Part shown: piece by piece, positions 34,795 through 49,985 of the stretch
Layout of the letters: each line of letters opens with the position of its first letter
Position numbering within the stretch: the stretch's first letter is position 1
Assembly: GCF_042477335.2 (NCBI RefSeq)
Contig: NC_091263.1
Span: 68,814,501-68,878,500 of the forward strand
DNA: 64,000 nucleotides
Direction: 5' to 3'
Origin: Ovis canadensis
Lineage: Eukaryota > Chordata > Mammalia > Artiodactyla > Bovidae
The notes under the pieces: generated by a model
Told to the model about the DNA's origin: nothing
The model's database searches: none
What the model saw: only the letters and a program-made list of their open reading frames with translations
Position numbers and translations under genes: made by a program

Positions 34795-35312
34795 TTTAAA
34801 CTTACAAAAACAAGCGTTTATTAATCTATTTTTTCTTCTCTTGCTTTAATACAGAAGCATGAGGCTGATGGTCTGGTAACATCGATGTGAAGCCAAAAGC
34901 CCAACCAGTCCTGATTCCAAAATCCCGTGACTGGCCTTCGTTAGGCAACAGGACTGCAGTTACAGTGTGGTCTCAAGTCCATACAGGAAGCTGACCAACC
35001 CCAGGGTCTCCTGCACCTGCCCAGGCTTGCCGGGTGGGCCAGAGAACATGAGAATCAACAGCACAGCGCAGACGGATGGAGGAGGTGGCTTCGGGCAGAA
35101 CACTGCCGAGGTGTACTTCCCCTGCCAGAAGCTGGAGCTGTCCACACACAAAGCTTCTTGGTCACGGGCCCACTTCCCTGGGCAGCATCCTCCTGTGGCC
35201 CGGGGTCGGAAGGCTGCGCATCCAGATCGCTCTGAGCTGCGGTCCCCACGCGCCAGCACGAGCCTGAGCCGCCATGACTGTCTTTCCAGCGGGTCTGCTT
35301 GGCCAGCTGGTG
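34795..35312 (-). other. TMEM42: TMEM42 3' UTR
   Basis: Sequence after the TMEM42 stop (35313-35315) up to just past the AATAAA on the - strand at 34817-34822. No repeats seen. The length of about 0.5 kb is inferred from the signal. Confidence 0.6.
34817..34822 (-). terminator. TMEM42: Polyadenylation signal AATAAA, TMEM42
   Basis: TTTATT on the + strand, hence AATAAA on the coding strand, about 490 nt after the stop codon. Confidence 0.6.
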
Positions 35313-38936
<3,624 letters not shown>

Positions 38937-39055
38937 TTGGGAATTTCCTGGCGGTCTAGTGGTTAAGACTCTGCTTCCACAGCATGGGGGGCACAGGCTT
39001 GATTCCTGGCTGGGAAACTAACACTGGCATGCCATGTGACAGGGACAAAAATAAT
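38937..39055 (+). mobile_element. Ruminant tRNA-derived SINE
   Basis: Forward GGGAATTTCCTGGCGGTCTA, AGTGGTTAAGACTCTGCTTC, then GGCTTGATTCCTGGCTGGG. Confidence 0.8.
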
Positions 39056-39077
39056 TAATTTAATTTTGAAAAGATAT

Positions 39078-39255
39078 ATGTGCTTAGTTGCTCAATTGTG
39101 TCCAGCTCTTCGAGGTCCCATAGGCTGTTCCAGCCAGGCTCCTCTGTCCATGGGATTCTCCAGGCCAGAATACTGGAGTGGGTTGCCATTCCCTACTCCA
39201 GGAGAATCTTCTGCACCCAGGGATCCAACCCACATCTCTTGAGTCTCATGCCTAA
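39078..39255 (-). mobile_element. Bov-tA-type SINE
   Basis: Reverse copy from GTTGCTCAATTGTGTCCAGC to the ATCCAACCCACATCTCTTG segment; the tRNA-like head is truncated. Confidence 0.8.
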
Positions 39256-39274
39256 TCCCCAGCTCCTGTGAATG

Positions 39275-39620
39275 TGAATATATTTGGAAATTGGTCAACT
39301 GTAATCAAATTAAGATGAGGTCATTAGGATGGGCTCTAATCTGACTAGTGTCTTTAGAGAAGAGGAAGACACAGGGCACAATGCCCTGTGACCACAAAGG
39401 CAGAGATTGGAACACTGTATCTACAAGCAGAGAAACACAAGGGTTGCCAGCAACACCACAAGGTAAGAGAGGCATAGAACAGTTTGTACTCTGGAGGCGT
39501 GAGCCTTGACAGCACCTGGATTTTAGACTTCTAGTCTCCAGAACTGTGAGAGAATGTGAATTGGTTGTGTTAAGCCACCTGGTTTGTGCCAGTTCATTGT
39601 GGCAGACCTAGGGAACTTAA
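39275..39620 (+). mobile_element. MaLR (MLT1-like) LTR
   Basis: Forward hallmarks: ATGAGGTCATTAGGATGGGC, CTAATCTGACTAGTGTC, GATTTTAGACTTCTAGTCTC, CAGAACTGTGAGAGAATG and TTAAGCCACC in the order found in MLT1 LTRs. Confidence 0.7.
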
Positions 39621-40046
39621 ATAGCTGAGAAGACGCAAGCCTGTGTATTACCAGCTTCCCTAGTCCACCGCCTTCTCTCACCTGCAAGGCTGCCGTCCCC
39701 TGTAAGATGGGGGGGCCCTCCCACCGATCCAGCTGGCCCTGTGGATGACATAACTCCTATCGCTAAGTCAGTCACCACAAATCAGGGACCCCATTGATTC
39801 AGTCAGCACCCTTATATCACTTGACTCCCATATATTGATATTAAGCCAGCCCCCTGAACCCATCACTCTCCCTTTTAAGGAAGCTTAATAAAGGAAAGAA
39901 GAAAAGTGTCCAAAAGTAGGCAGTGCATCATCAAGGCTTCCTTTTTGGTATTCCTATAGAATGGTATTTTAATAGACCACAAATTTATTGAAGATGTACC
40001 TACATGATGACAGTCTTGTTTTAAAGGGGGATATTAACTTTCTTGG
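39621..40046. other. Intergenic, nothing recognised
   Basis: Short unassigned stretch between the MaLR LTR and the next SINE. Confidence 0.4.
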
Positions 40047-40260
40047 TGCTTCCCTGGCGGTCCAGTGGTTAAGACTCCACACTTTGAATGCACCAATGCG
40101 GGGAGCATGGGTTTGATCCCTAAATGGCAACCCACTCCAGTACTCTTGCCTGGAAAATCCCATGGATGGAGGAGCCTGGTAGGCTATAGCCCATAGGGTT
40201 GCAAAGAGTTGGACACGACTGAGCGACTTCACTTTCTTCTTTCTTTCTTGGCAAACAGAA

Positions 40261-40301
<41 letters not shown>
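40047..40301 (+). mobile_element. SINE with CA microsatellite
   Basis: Forward head GCTTCCCTGGCGGTCCAGTG, then Bov-tA-like body to GTTGGACACGACTGAGCGAC and a CTTTCTT tail. A pure CA run follows at 40262-40301. Confidence 0.8.
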
Positions 40302-40306
<5 letters not shown>

Positions 40307-40807
40307 ACATTTTCAAGATGCATCAATAGTAATTGTTATATGTTATTGACATAGAGCTTATATATTACCTTTTAGAATGCCATGACACTTTAAACAGTTT
40401 CAGATCTTTATAAAGCTACATATAAAATATATATGTGTATATATGTACACACACATGTTTTCAAACCCATCTGAAGCATAATTTGACTGAAGCAAAAAAT
40501 AGCATGTCAAAGAATAAGTGAAAGCAAACTACCTTGCTCCAAAGCTTCTGGTGCCAGTGGCTTTCCGGCTCACTGTGAGGTCATGTCCCATTATCTCTCT
40601 GCCTTCAGCTTCTGCTCCTCTCTCCTTCCTCCCTCGCTGGCCTCCTTATGTACCCAAGTGATAATCTGGAGTATTCCAGATTTAGAATAGTTGCATTTCT
40701 TCTCTCTGGGTTACTTTCCCCCGACATCCACATGGCTTTCTGGATAACCATCTAATTTATTCAAATGTCACTTGCTCAGGGCCTTTATGGTTTCCTCTAT
40801 GTTTGAA
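40302..40807. other. Intergenic, nothing recognised
   Basis: AT-rich stretch without a recognised gene or recent repeat. Confidence 0.4.
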
Positions 40808-42552
40808 AATACAGGGACTTCCCTAGTGGTCCAGTGCCGGGGGCCAGCGTGAGGAATTCCGTCCATGGCAAAGGTCATGAGGAAGGAGGCTTGGCATACG
40901 CAAAGGCGTGATCAAGCCTCAGGAAACCCCCTGTTCCCGAGCATCTAACCCCAAAACCAGAGTCTGTTTTATGCTCTCACCTACACCTCTGACTCTACGG
41001 GGGGCTCTCCCCCATAACCGTTTCTCTCGGAGAAGGAGTAAACGTGCAGCTCCAAGGCGATAAAAATTCTTGGGCGTGACAAGAGTGTTTCAGCTTACGG
41101 ACTCCTCTGAAGGTTATCTAGCCCACTTGTATAGGTTTGTCCGGCCACATGTGATTGTTTACAGCCTCCCAACCTGAGAGGCACGAGATGTTTTAGACTT
41201 ACTAAAGGCAAATTCTTTTGGGGAGTTAGAAATTATTAGTATAGTTGGTTAGGAATTATATTGGTGAAGGGTCTCTTCATTTGTTGTGTCAATAATTGCT
41301 GCTGATTCCCTGCTCTGGGTGGGACAAGGATGTCTCAGGTCAAACCTCTCTGCTGACAGACTAGCTTGTGTGACAGGATTATCCATACTCCTGCCACATG
41401 ATTGTTTACTACCTCTCAACCATAAACAGCACAGAGTTTTGGAGTATTTTGAGAGTCTTAATTAGCATAGGACTTTTTCTTCTTGTTGAGTCAATGATTG
41501 CCGCCAGGCCTCTATATCCTTAGGCACCTGGGAATATATTAATCAATGTATTTGGAATATAGCAAAGGAAATATAGTAGTTTTTGATGTTAGCAAGACTA
41601 GACTTTTTGAGTTAATGGATTTTCTCTTTTGTAATAGATCACTGTACTTTGTTATAAATCACTGTGTCCCTGCCATGTAAGAATGTAACTTTATCATATC
41701 TTAAGACTAAATAGATCTTAAGGGGAGCATTGGTGAAAGGATTTTCATTTGTTGGGCTGATGTTTGCTGCTAAATCTCCATGTTCCCTACCCTTATAATG
41801 AATATAACTAGCATATAGGAAGAAATAAGTATTAACCTTTAAGCATATAGGAGAAATAAGTATTAACCTTTAAAATTAATCATGTTAACCTTGGGTTGAA
41901 TAAATTCCTTTCTTGATTGTAACTCACTACACCCTCACCCTATAGGAATGTAACTTTATTTGGAGGGTGGTGCCTCGTTTAAGAAAAAACACCCTTGGAA
42001 AAAATAAGTTTTTTGGTTATCAGAAAGAAAGGATCATAAAATGTAAGCAGGTCTCACTCATGGCCTGAAGATGATGTAATATCCCTAAGACCTTTTTTTT
42101 ATACATTTATGTGAAGCACCTGATTTTGACAAAGGTCAGGACTGCTGACCCCCACGTGACTCTGTATTCATCCCTATGTGTAACAAAAGGTATATAAGCA
42201 AACCCAAAAATAAAGAAATCGGATCAGTTTCCGGAAAGACTGATTCCCCCATGTCGCTTCTTTCTTGCTCCCGTTTTTCTGGCTGAATTCCCATCTGGAG
42301 CATGGATGCTATTTCACGTAATCCAAGTTATTCAGCCTCCTTTTCTCCACTGATCTTCCTACTACACTATCCATTTCTAATCTCTCTATATCTGTGATTA
42401 AATATGTATTTTTCCAAAGACGCCGACTCCGTCCCCACCTTCGAATCACCCTGGATCCACCGGGCCTGGACCCCGGCAGTCCAGTGATTAGGACTTGGTG
42501 CTTTCACTGTTGGGACCCAGCCTTGATCCCTGGTGAGGGAATTAGGTCTTCC
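40808..42552 (+). mobile_element. SINE split by the LTR insertion
   Basis: The SINE head GGGACTTCCCTAGTGGTCCAG (40814-40834) stops at the LTR and resumes at 42479 as GTCCAGTGATTAGGACTTGG onward to about 42552. The two halves share GTCCAG, the target duplication. Confidence 0.85.
40835..42478 (+). mobile_element. ERVK-like solo LTR with 6-bp target duplication
   Basis: A 1,644-bp element beginning TGCCGGGG and ending CCCCGGCA (inverted terminal repeats). It is flanked by GTCCAG at 40829-40834 and 42479-42484. It has TATATAA at 42191-42197 and AATAAA at 42209-42214 in the expected promoter/polyadenylation order for + orientation. No internal retroviral genes are present, so it is a recombined solo LTR. 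The 6-bp duplication fits class II (ERVK-type) elements. Confidence 0.85.
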
Positions 42553-43149
42553 CTTCCGTTGTTTAGTTTTTCTTCTCCCCATTATCTCTTGCTAAATACA
42601 CATTTTATTTTAATTTTGCTTGTTATCTGTCCTCTTGTTTTCTTTTCCCCACTAGAATGATTTTTTTTTTTTTGGCTGTGGTTTCCCTGGAGCCTAAATC
42701 TGTATCAGTCATATAGTAGGTACAAAGCCATATTTGTTGAAAGAATGAATGAACAGCTATAAAACAGATACAAAGAGACAACACACAGGATGAGATTGCT
42801 GGAACTAGAGTTTAGGGCCAAGAAGAAACCAGGAACTAAATATTCATCAATAGTAAAAAATTGGTTAGTGTTTTAAAATTTATTGGCAGAGACCATAATA
42901 GTAACCATTTTTTTTTTCTCTTGCTTAATGTTTGCCTTTCTGAACATTATTTTGTGTAAAATAAAAGGGGGTTATGATACTTTAAAGGAGGGTCAGGTTA
43001 GAATGCACTTCCATGATGAGTTAAAGAAAGAAGGGTCTGGAACACTGCTATAGGACAAGACTCGAGGATTAGTTTTTAGAAAGAGAGAGAGAGAAAGGAA
43101 GGCAGGAAGGAAGTGATAGGGACAGAGTAAGGGATGAGGTCATTGTTTT
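42553..43149. other. Intergenic, nothing recognised
   Basis: AT-rich with T-runs and a purine-rich run near 43078-43115. No gene recognised. Confidence 0.4.
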
Positions 43150-43375
43150 GTCGTCGTTTGTGGGGGTGCTCACTTGCATCCGACACCTTGCGACCCCGTG
43201 GACGGTAACCTGCCAGACTTCTCTGTGCGTGGAGTTTCCCAGGCAAGAATACCAGAGTGGGTTTGCCTTTTCCTTCTCCAGGAGATGTTCCTGACCCAGG
43301 GATCGAACACATGTATCTTCCATCTCCTGCACTGGCAGGCGAGGTCTTTACCACTAGCGCCGCTTGGGAAGTCCA
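43150..43375 (-). mobile_element. Bov-tA-type SINE
   Basis: Reverse copy with the GGTAACCTGCCAGACTTCTC body and AGCGCCGCTTGGGAAGTCC head. Confidence 0.82.
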
Positions 43376-43804
43376 GATAATTATTAATAAATAGTTGATT
43401 CCATTAGGGGATTCTAGTAAAGAAAAAAGTATGGGAGACCCCTGTAAGTTACTGATCACTGAAGAAAGCAGGCTTGTTTAGCAACGAGTTTCATGAAACA
43501 TGCCCGGAAACAAACAATTGTGGCACGAGAGCCACGTCCTGCCCCGTGAGCTCAGTAAAGTAATGATTCCTCTGCGCACACTAAAAACAAAAATATAAGG
43601 GAATGGTGATATACTAAAACCTGGGACGATTCACCGTTTCAATCATGTGCCACTGCCTTTCCGCTCATTTCCATTGCGCAGTGACGGTCCTGGCTCGACA
43701 TGTGGGGACAAGGAAACTCCTCCTCTCACCCGCCTGTCTGTAAGCCTCACAAGCGTCCTGTTGTAGTAAATCACTTCTTATCTATCGCTTGGCCTCTTGC
43801 CGAC

Positions 43805-44065
43805 ATGGACTTGATTCCTGGTCTGGGAAGATCCCACGTGCCGCAGAGCAGCTAAGCCTGTGTGGCATAGTTATTGAGCCTGTGCCCTAGAGCCTGGGAG
43901 CCGCAACTGAAGCCCAGGCCCCAGAGCCCGTGCTCCACAAGAGAGACCACTGCGATGAGAAGCCCGAGCACCGCCTAGAGAGTAGCCCCTGCCTGCCACA
44001 GTTAGGGAAAAGGCCGAGCCCCGACGGAGACCCCGCACAGCCAAAAATAAATAAATAGCAGTATT
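43805..44065 (+). mobile_element. Longer ruminant SINE (CHR-type)
   Basis: Forward body with GATCCCACGTGCCGCAGAGC, CCCGTGCTCCACAAGAGAG and a CCAAAAATAAATAAATAG tail. Confidence 0.75.
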
Positions 44066-45654
44066 TAAAAAACAAACAAACAGAAAGCCAGGCATCCAAG
44101 CAGATGGCAGACAAGGGTTGTAGAGAAGCCCCTTTACTGGGGTCTGCATTTGTTTATTTCTTTATTTATTATCGAGCAAAGAAAAAGCGGGCTGAGGAGC
44201 CGAAGTAAGAAGACCAGTGAAAATGGTTGCAAAGATGTCCTGGTTTAGGCCTGACACCAGGAGGGAGTGTGTTAATTTCTTCTTGCTGTCAGCCATTCCC
44301 AGGTGAACTGAATAAAGGTATTGTAGTTTAATCTTCAGGCACATCAGGGGAGGGGTTCCCAGAGAGGAGCTGTTGCATATATTTTAAGCTATAGGCAACA
44401 TCCCTTTACTGATTAACTTGTCACAAAAGCAATAGAGAGCAAAGGCTAAAGTAAAAGAAACTGACCTGTTATGGAAGCAGATTTATTGATTACCTAACCC
44501 AGCCTAATTCATTTCATGAATTTTTCCTTAGGTAAAGGTTATTCTGCTGGCCTGGATGTAAATAACCATCAGTTTGTCTTCAGAATCATGTCTGAATTAC
44601 CACAATATATTGAGGCTTTTCCTGCTGTATCAGAGGCGCTAACGAAAGGCAGTTCTGATCAGGCCAAAGATAAAACTGGGAAAATCACTATCATATAGAA
44701 AATGACTGCCGGGGCACCATAACTGAACGTGGTTTCATGGACTTAAGAACAGCGAGCTGCAAGGTATTCTGATAGGCGTGTTGTAAGAGACGAAGGGAAA
44801 TTCTGGCTCTAAGGAAGGAAGGGCCCTGTCCAGAGTCTGTCAGGATAGACTCAGAAGAGCTTGAACCAAAGTGATTGTAAGAGGGTCCTAGAACAGGTGT
44901 TTGTATGCTATTTATTTTTATTAATTCATGCTTCTACTCAGCTATGGTTTTTGAAGCCCTACGATGAGCCAGCTACCGTTCTAAGCACTGTGCATATATC
45001 GCATTAAAAACAATCCCTGCTTTCTTTCCTTCTACGGAAGGGAGTCTGATATTAAGAAATAATTTACACGTGCAGAGCTGGGCCGGTAGATTGAGAGCAG
45101 CTGTGGTGGAGGTGGGACTCGGCGAAAGGTTGGCTCCAGAGCTCAGATCTGCAGGGGAAGGAGGGGCGAGGAGACCTGAGGAAAGAAGGGTCTAGACTCA
45201 AGAAAGAGCGAGTGTGAGCCTCCAAGGAGGGGCCACCTGATCTGCTTGAGGAACGCTGGGAGGTCAGTGTGGTCAGAGGCCAAGAAGCAACGGGGAGATT
45301 AGCAGGGCGGCGAGGAGGAGCCCAGACTAGAGGGCCTTCAGCTACTTGAATTGTGGACAAGACCTGGTGCCACGTGAAGACCCTGAGTGGTGTATCTGAG
45401 AAGGCCCAGCCCGGCTCCTGTGTTCATGGTAGGCATCAGGGTATGAGCATGGAAAGAGGGGGCTTGTTTGAGGTTTCTGTGGGAAGCAGGCAAGGGCGGC
45501 CGGGGGATTTGAACAGAGCATTGGTGAAGGGTTGCATGAGGGGTACTCAGAGTTACTGACTGGATGCTTGCTGAGTTGGAGGAAAGGGAAGAGTTAAAGG
45601 CATTTCCATAGCTTTGGTCTTGAGAACTAGAGGAATGAAGCTGGCGAAATGTGT
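44066..45654. other. Intergenic, no supported gene
   Basis: 1.6 kb, mostly free of recent repeats. A 60-codon open frame at 44516-44698 (+) was considered and rejected. KIF15 would be expected in this direction from human synteny, but no kinesin exon was recognised. Confidence 0.4.
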
Positions 45655-45948
45655 GTTGTACTCAGTCCATCAGTCACAGCTGACTCTTTCCGACCCCTTG
45701 GCCTGTAGCCCTCGGGGCTTCTCTGTGCATGGGATTTCCCAGGTTGCCATCTCCTTCTCCAGGGGATCTTCCCGACCCAGGGATTGACCCTGGGTCTCCT
45801 GCATTGGCAGGCAGGTTCTTTATCGCTGTACCACCTGGGAAGCCTTCCTGAAATAGGAAGACCCCATGAAAGGCAAGTTCAAGTCATCTCTTTTAATATA
45901 GAGCTCTGTGTGTGTGTGTGTGTATGTGTGTGTGTGTGTGTGTGTGTC
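45655..45948 (-). mobile_element. Bov-tA-type SINE followed by TG microsatellite
   Basis: Reverse SINE at 45655-45848, ending CCACCTGGGAAGCC. A TG run with one TA interruption lies at about 45908-45948. Confidence 0.82.
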
Positions 45949-46214
45949 TTCCCTTTGTGTTGTTTACCTGTTGAAAAACTAGATTGTATGACGTATATGG
46001 TTTTCCACAATGTGGATTTTGCTGATTATTTCCCTTCGGTGCCATTTAACATGTTCCCCTTTCCTCCATGTTTTCTGGAAGTTGCCAGGTGGGGACTATA
46101 ACCTTGATGGAGTTCATGTCTGATTTGTGTCCGTCTCGCCGTAGTTCTGTGTGCGGGCCCTCCCCTCTCAGCCGTCTCTCGTTTCACGTGGATGTGTTAG
46201 CAGCCGTGGATGTC

Positions 46215-46330
46215 CTCCTCGCTGTATTCAGTCACTTAGTCCGACTCTTTCCGACCCCATGGGCTATAGCCCTCTGAGGCATTCTCCAGGCAAGGATACA
46301 GGAGTGAGCTGCCATTTCCTTCTCCAGCAT
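46215..46330 (-). mobile_element. Bov-tA-type SINE fragment
   Basis: Reverse GTATTCAGTCACTTAGTCCG to CCATTTCCTTCTCCAGC; truncated. Confidence 0.75.
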
Positions 46331-46964
46331 AATCCTTATATCGTACTAACTTGCTGCAAGTTATGAAATGATGACACTCTGATTTAGCATTGAGCCTTCA
46401 CTGAGGAGCTGTAATATTTCCATAAAGGGAGTAGTTAGCTATATTACAGTTCATCTGGGTAACGAACTGTATGGACTAAATGCTGGATTTTTTTTAACCC
46501 TCTTTTCCTGATAGTCAAAATAATGTGTTAGTTACCTAGCATCTTCCAAAATTAAACATTTTTTTCCCTTCCAGTGAACTTACAGAATTAAATATCCGTG
46601 ATGTATTTTAATCCATTGCAGGAAATTCTGATTGATGTTAATGAAAATCACCCTTCTTTGGCTCTGGGGTTTTGAATGATCCTCTGTCTCCAGTAGTTTT
46701 TTTGTCTCTGTTGCGACAATATGTTCCGGGCTCCTCTTACCCAGTTGCAGTCCTGGAATCAGTCATTTCTCCAGGAGCCTAGTGTTCTCTTAATGGAAAA
46801 TGGTATTGAGTGATGACAGTCTGGTGCCAGAGTTTGATCCTTGTTTGGGGACCTTTTCAGTGGACAGAGCTAGGACACACATCTGCACTTTGTAAAAGAT
46901 AACCTCATTAAGTTATCTTAGTGACATATTGACACTGCTAATTCAGTGCAGAACTATATAGGAT
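46331..46964. other. Intergenic, nothing recognised
   Basis: AT-rich unassigned sequence. Confidence 0.4.
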
Positions 46965-47145
46965 TTTTTTTTTTTTTTTGGCTGGGTCATGGCTTGTTTG
47001 TTCCCTGACCAGGAATCAAACCTGTGCCCCCCACAGTGGAAGTGCTCTCAGATGGCTTTAGCCTGCAGTGGCTTGGAGTGGGGCTTGGGTTCCTAGCCAG
47101 AGACTGAAAGTGCCAGATCTTAGCCACTAGACCGGTGGTCAGTGA
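46965..47145 (-). mobile_element. Ruminant SINE with T-run
   Basis: T-run then TGGCTGGGTCATGGCTTG, CCCTGACCAGGAATCAAACC, ending near CTTAGCCACTAGACC. Confidence 0.65.
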
Positions 47146-47324
47146 TGAAGGACCTGGCCCTTCAGCTTTGCAGAAAAGGATTCCTACAAAGACAGAAAGT
47201 AGTGACACAAGTAAAGTGTTAAGAGGAAAAAAGTACAATTCGTGTGGATAGGCAGATGAAAGAATTCCAAAGGCTGTCTGCAGGTAAATAAATAGCACAC
47301 AGAATAGAGATAGAGTTTCGAGCT

Positions 47325-47530
47325 CTTTGTTTGTTTGTTTAAATGTTTACTTGTCTGCATTGAGCCTGTGCCATCTCCCTTGTGTCATGTGGGATCTTTG
47401 GGCTCCGTAGTTGAGGCTCTCGGGCTTAGCTGCTCTGTGGCGTGTGAGATCTGAGTTCCCTGACCAGGGATCGAACTCAAGTCCCCTGCATTGAAAGGAG
47501 GATTCCACTGGATAACCAGAGAATTCCCCG
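47325..47530 (-). mobile_element. Ruminant tRNA-derived SINE
   Basis: Reverse copy from the GTTTGTTTGTTT tail to CCAGAGAATTCCC, with TTCCCTGACCAGGGATCGAA. Confidence 0.78.
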
Positions 47531-48589
47531 GGCAATTGTTTTTAAGTAAGTGTGAATGTCAGAATTTGTACGCTGCTTGTCACAATGCTTATTACTGTGA
47601 TTCTGACTTGGGAGAACTTGGTTGGCGCACAGGAATGTTTGCTGTTAACAAACATCCGGGATCATTCTGTGACCCATACACTGAAAAATGCCATCTTGAG
47701 TTCATGGTGTGAGGTCTCTCATGTTGAATTTTAAGGTGTCAGTCCTGCCTGTAGGACAAAGTTAAAGGGAAGAGTAGAACTTGTCTGACCAATTGAAATA
47801 AAATGGCATACGTAACTACCTGTCCCTTCAGCTAAAACATAGTGGCATGGTGGTATTTTTAAAATCCTTTTCATAGACTAACTATTGTAAAGTGAATTTC
47901 AGCCTCCCCTTCTGAGTCATTTTTCGCATCCCAATTCTTCTTTCCAAGCTAATTAAGCAGTAGAAACCAGCTGAGACCACAAAAAGGAGTGGTTGATCCA
48001 TCAAGTTTTTCTGTATTATTGTATTCTATACGTGTCATGGGGCTTTCCTGATGGCTTAGATGGGAAAGAATCTGCCAGCAACGCAGGAGACCTGGGTTGG
48101 AGCCCTGTATCTCAGTGGGATGGAACATGATTTAATATAAATCTTTGATTTGCTGTTTGAAGGAGCTGATGTTTGCTGTAATTGACTTTCTCCCCCTCTT
48201 TCCTGGTAACGTGCAATTTGAAACATCCATTGCTTGTTCTTAACTAAGGCTGAACTGTATTGACTACATTGAAACTGCTATAGTAGCACTTGTGACGTGT
48301 TTGAATACAAAGTATATCCATTAGCATTGTGGCAATTACAGTGGATATCAAATGGGTTTGTAATAGCACTTAAAACACTGTTGTTTTAGGAGTGTTACCG
48401 TCAGGACTTCATTTGGGGTCTATAGTTTCTCTTCATGCTAATGATAAAGACTAGCTTTTGTATGTATATGCATTTTTATTTTGATAAATGTTTGGCTGTG
48501 TCATACCATTAGCTAACAAATGTAGATTTACTCTTTCATAGTTTCTCGAAGCTTTTACAAGGATGGTAATACATGCCCCACAATATATT
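47531..48589. other. Intergenic, partial SINE only
   Basis: Holds a partial forward SINE head at about 48040-48115 (GGGGCTTTCCTGATGGCTTA). The rest is unassigned. Confidence 0.45.
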
Positions 48590-48690
48590 TCTTCTTCTTG
48601 TTCAGTCGCTAAGTCATGTCCCGCTCTTTGCAACCTTGTGGACTGCAGCACGCCAGGCTCCCCTGTCCTCCACTGTCTCTTTTTATTACT
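48590..48690 (-). mobile_element. Bov-tA/BovB-derived fragment
   Basis: Reverse GTTCAGTCGCTAAGTCATGT to GCACGCCAGGCTCCCCTGTC; truncated. Confidence 0.7.
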
Positions 48691-48791
48691 ATACAATTTT
48701 TTAAAAGAATCCATCTTAAACTAATGCTTTTGTCATTCTTTATGGTCATATCTATTCTTTTTTTTTTTTTTTTTAAACAGACATCCAAAAT

Positions 48792-48797
48792 TTTAAT
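48792..48797 (-). terminator. NEDD9: ATTAAA polyadenylation signal of the retrocopied mRNA
   Basis: TTTAAT on the + strand, i.e. ATTAAA on the coding strand, 17 nt before the poly(A) tract at 48774. Confidence 0.75.
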
Positions 48798-49867
48798 GAT
48801 TTAAAAATAGCCTCTACATATAGTACGGGAAAGAGATTAACACAGATTGAACATTTTGGTTTTGATAACATGAAATGTCACCTCTTAGCATAGAACAAGT
48901 CATCTCCTAAGAAATACATGATACAATGAAATCTACAAGGACACTTTTTCAAACTCATTGCTGATTTTTAGCAACCCCCTTCCTCCACACACACTTGCTT
49001 GTCCTACAGCAATCTGACTTCTTTTGGCAGAATAGAATGTTGAGAACTACAACACTGGTTCTGAAAAGCACCTCCTGGATAAGTTTCACTGATTTTTTAT
49101 TTAATCCCACTTAGATCATATATCCTTCTCTCCTAAATCCTCTCCTGTTCCAATAATTTGGTTGTCTAAAGCAAGCAAGCTTAATTAAGTCAAGGCATAT
49201 ATTGCAAATCAAACATTTTCCAGTTGACTGGAGTGGGATCATTAAATGAAAACTGGACTGACAAACCATAAATAACTTGCTTCTTGACTTGGTGATTTGT
49301 GAATACATTTACCCATTGGGTTGGAAGGGTTTCATCTGCCCCATGATGAATCCGATGGCTTGTGATGCGTTTGTGCTGTGCCAACCCCAGCATGTATCAG
49401 AGGACAGACTGTGGAATGGATGCTGTGCTGAGCTGGGGAACAGTGAATGAGCTGTTCATGGGGTCATTGGGCAGACAGAGCTGTAAAGCCTAGATGGGCT
49501 CCTGACAGTGGCTCTGAGCGCTGGGTGTGCGTGTGCACGTTTTAGGGAGGGTACAGGATCAAGCCACGACTTCCCCTAAGAGTAAGATTGTAGCCTGGCG
49601 TCTCTAACCTTTAGGTGATGGAGGAACTGGCCAGCTTCCCTCAGGTACCAGGGATAGCAGCACCGAAGAGGATGATGACAGTCAGTCAGAAAGGCCTCCA
49701 CTTACATCTCGGGTGGAACCGTCCTTCTTTTGTGGATGATCACTGCCCAATGTGTTTTTAGGAATTCCTGCTGCAAACAATATGCTTTTTTGCAAATCTG
49801 AAAATGTCCTTTGGAAAATCTCATGGCCAGATTACTCATAAATGCCGATGATCAAAAAGCCCTGGGG

Positions 49868-49985
49868 ATGGACTTCCTGGGTGGCCCAGTGGTTAAAGAT
49901 TCTGAACTCCCCATGCAGGGGGCATGGGTTCCAGCCCTGGTCTGGAAACTAAGATCCCACATGCCACCTGGTGGGGCCACAAAAG
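49868..49985 (+). mobile_element. SINE inside the retrocopy 3' UTR
   Basis: Forward GGACTTCCTGGGTGGCCCAG, AGTGGTTAAAGATTCTGAAC, GGCATGGGTTCCAGCCCTGG and ACTAAGATCCCACATGCC. Antisense to the NEDD9 copy. Confidence 0.82.

Noticed and set aside
43480-43800. Possible additional LTR or old repeat
   Set aside because: Composition suggests a retroviral LTR, but I found no matching ends, target duplication or promoter/polyadenylation layout.
44516-44698. 60-codon + strand frame ending DKTGKITII
   Set aside because: Follows a TTCCTTAG acceptor-like site, but no family was recognised and there is no neighbouring exon.
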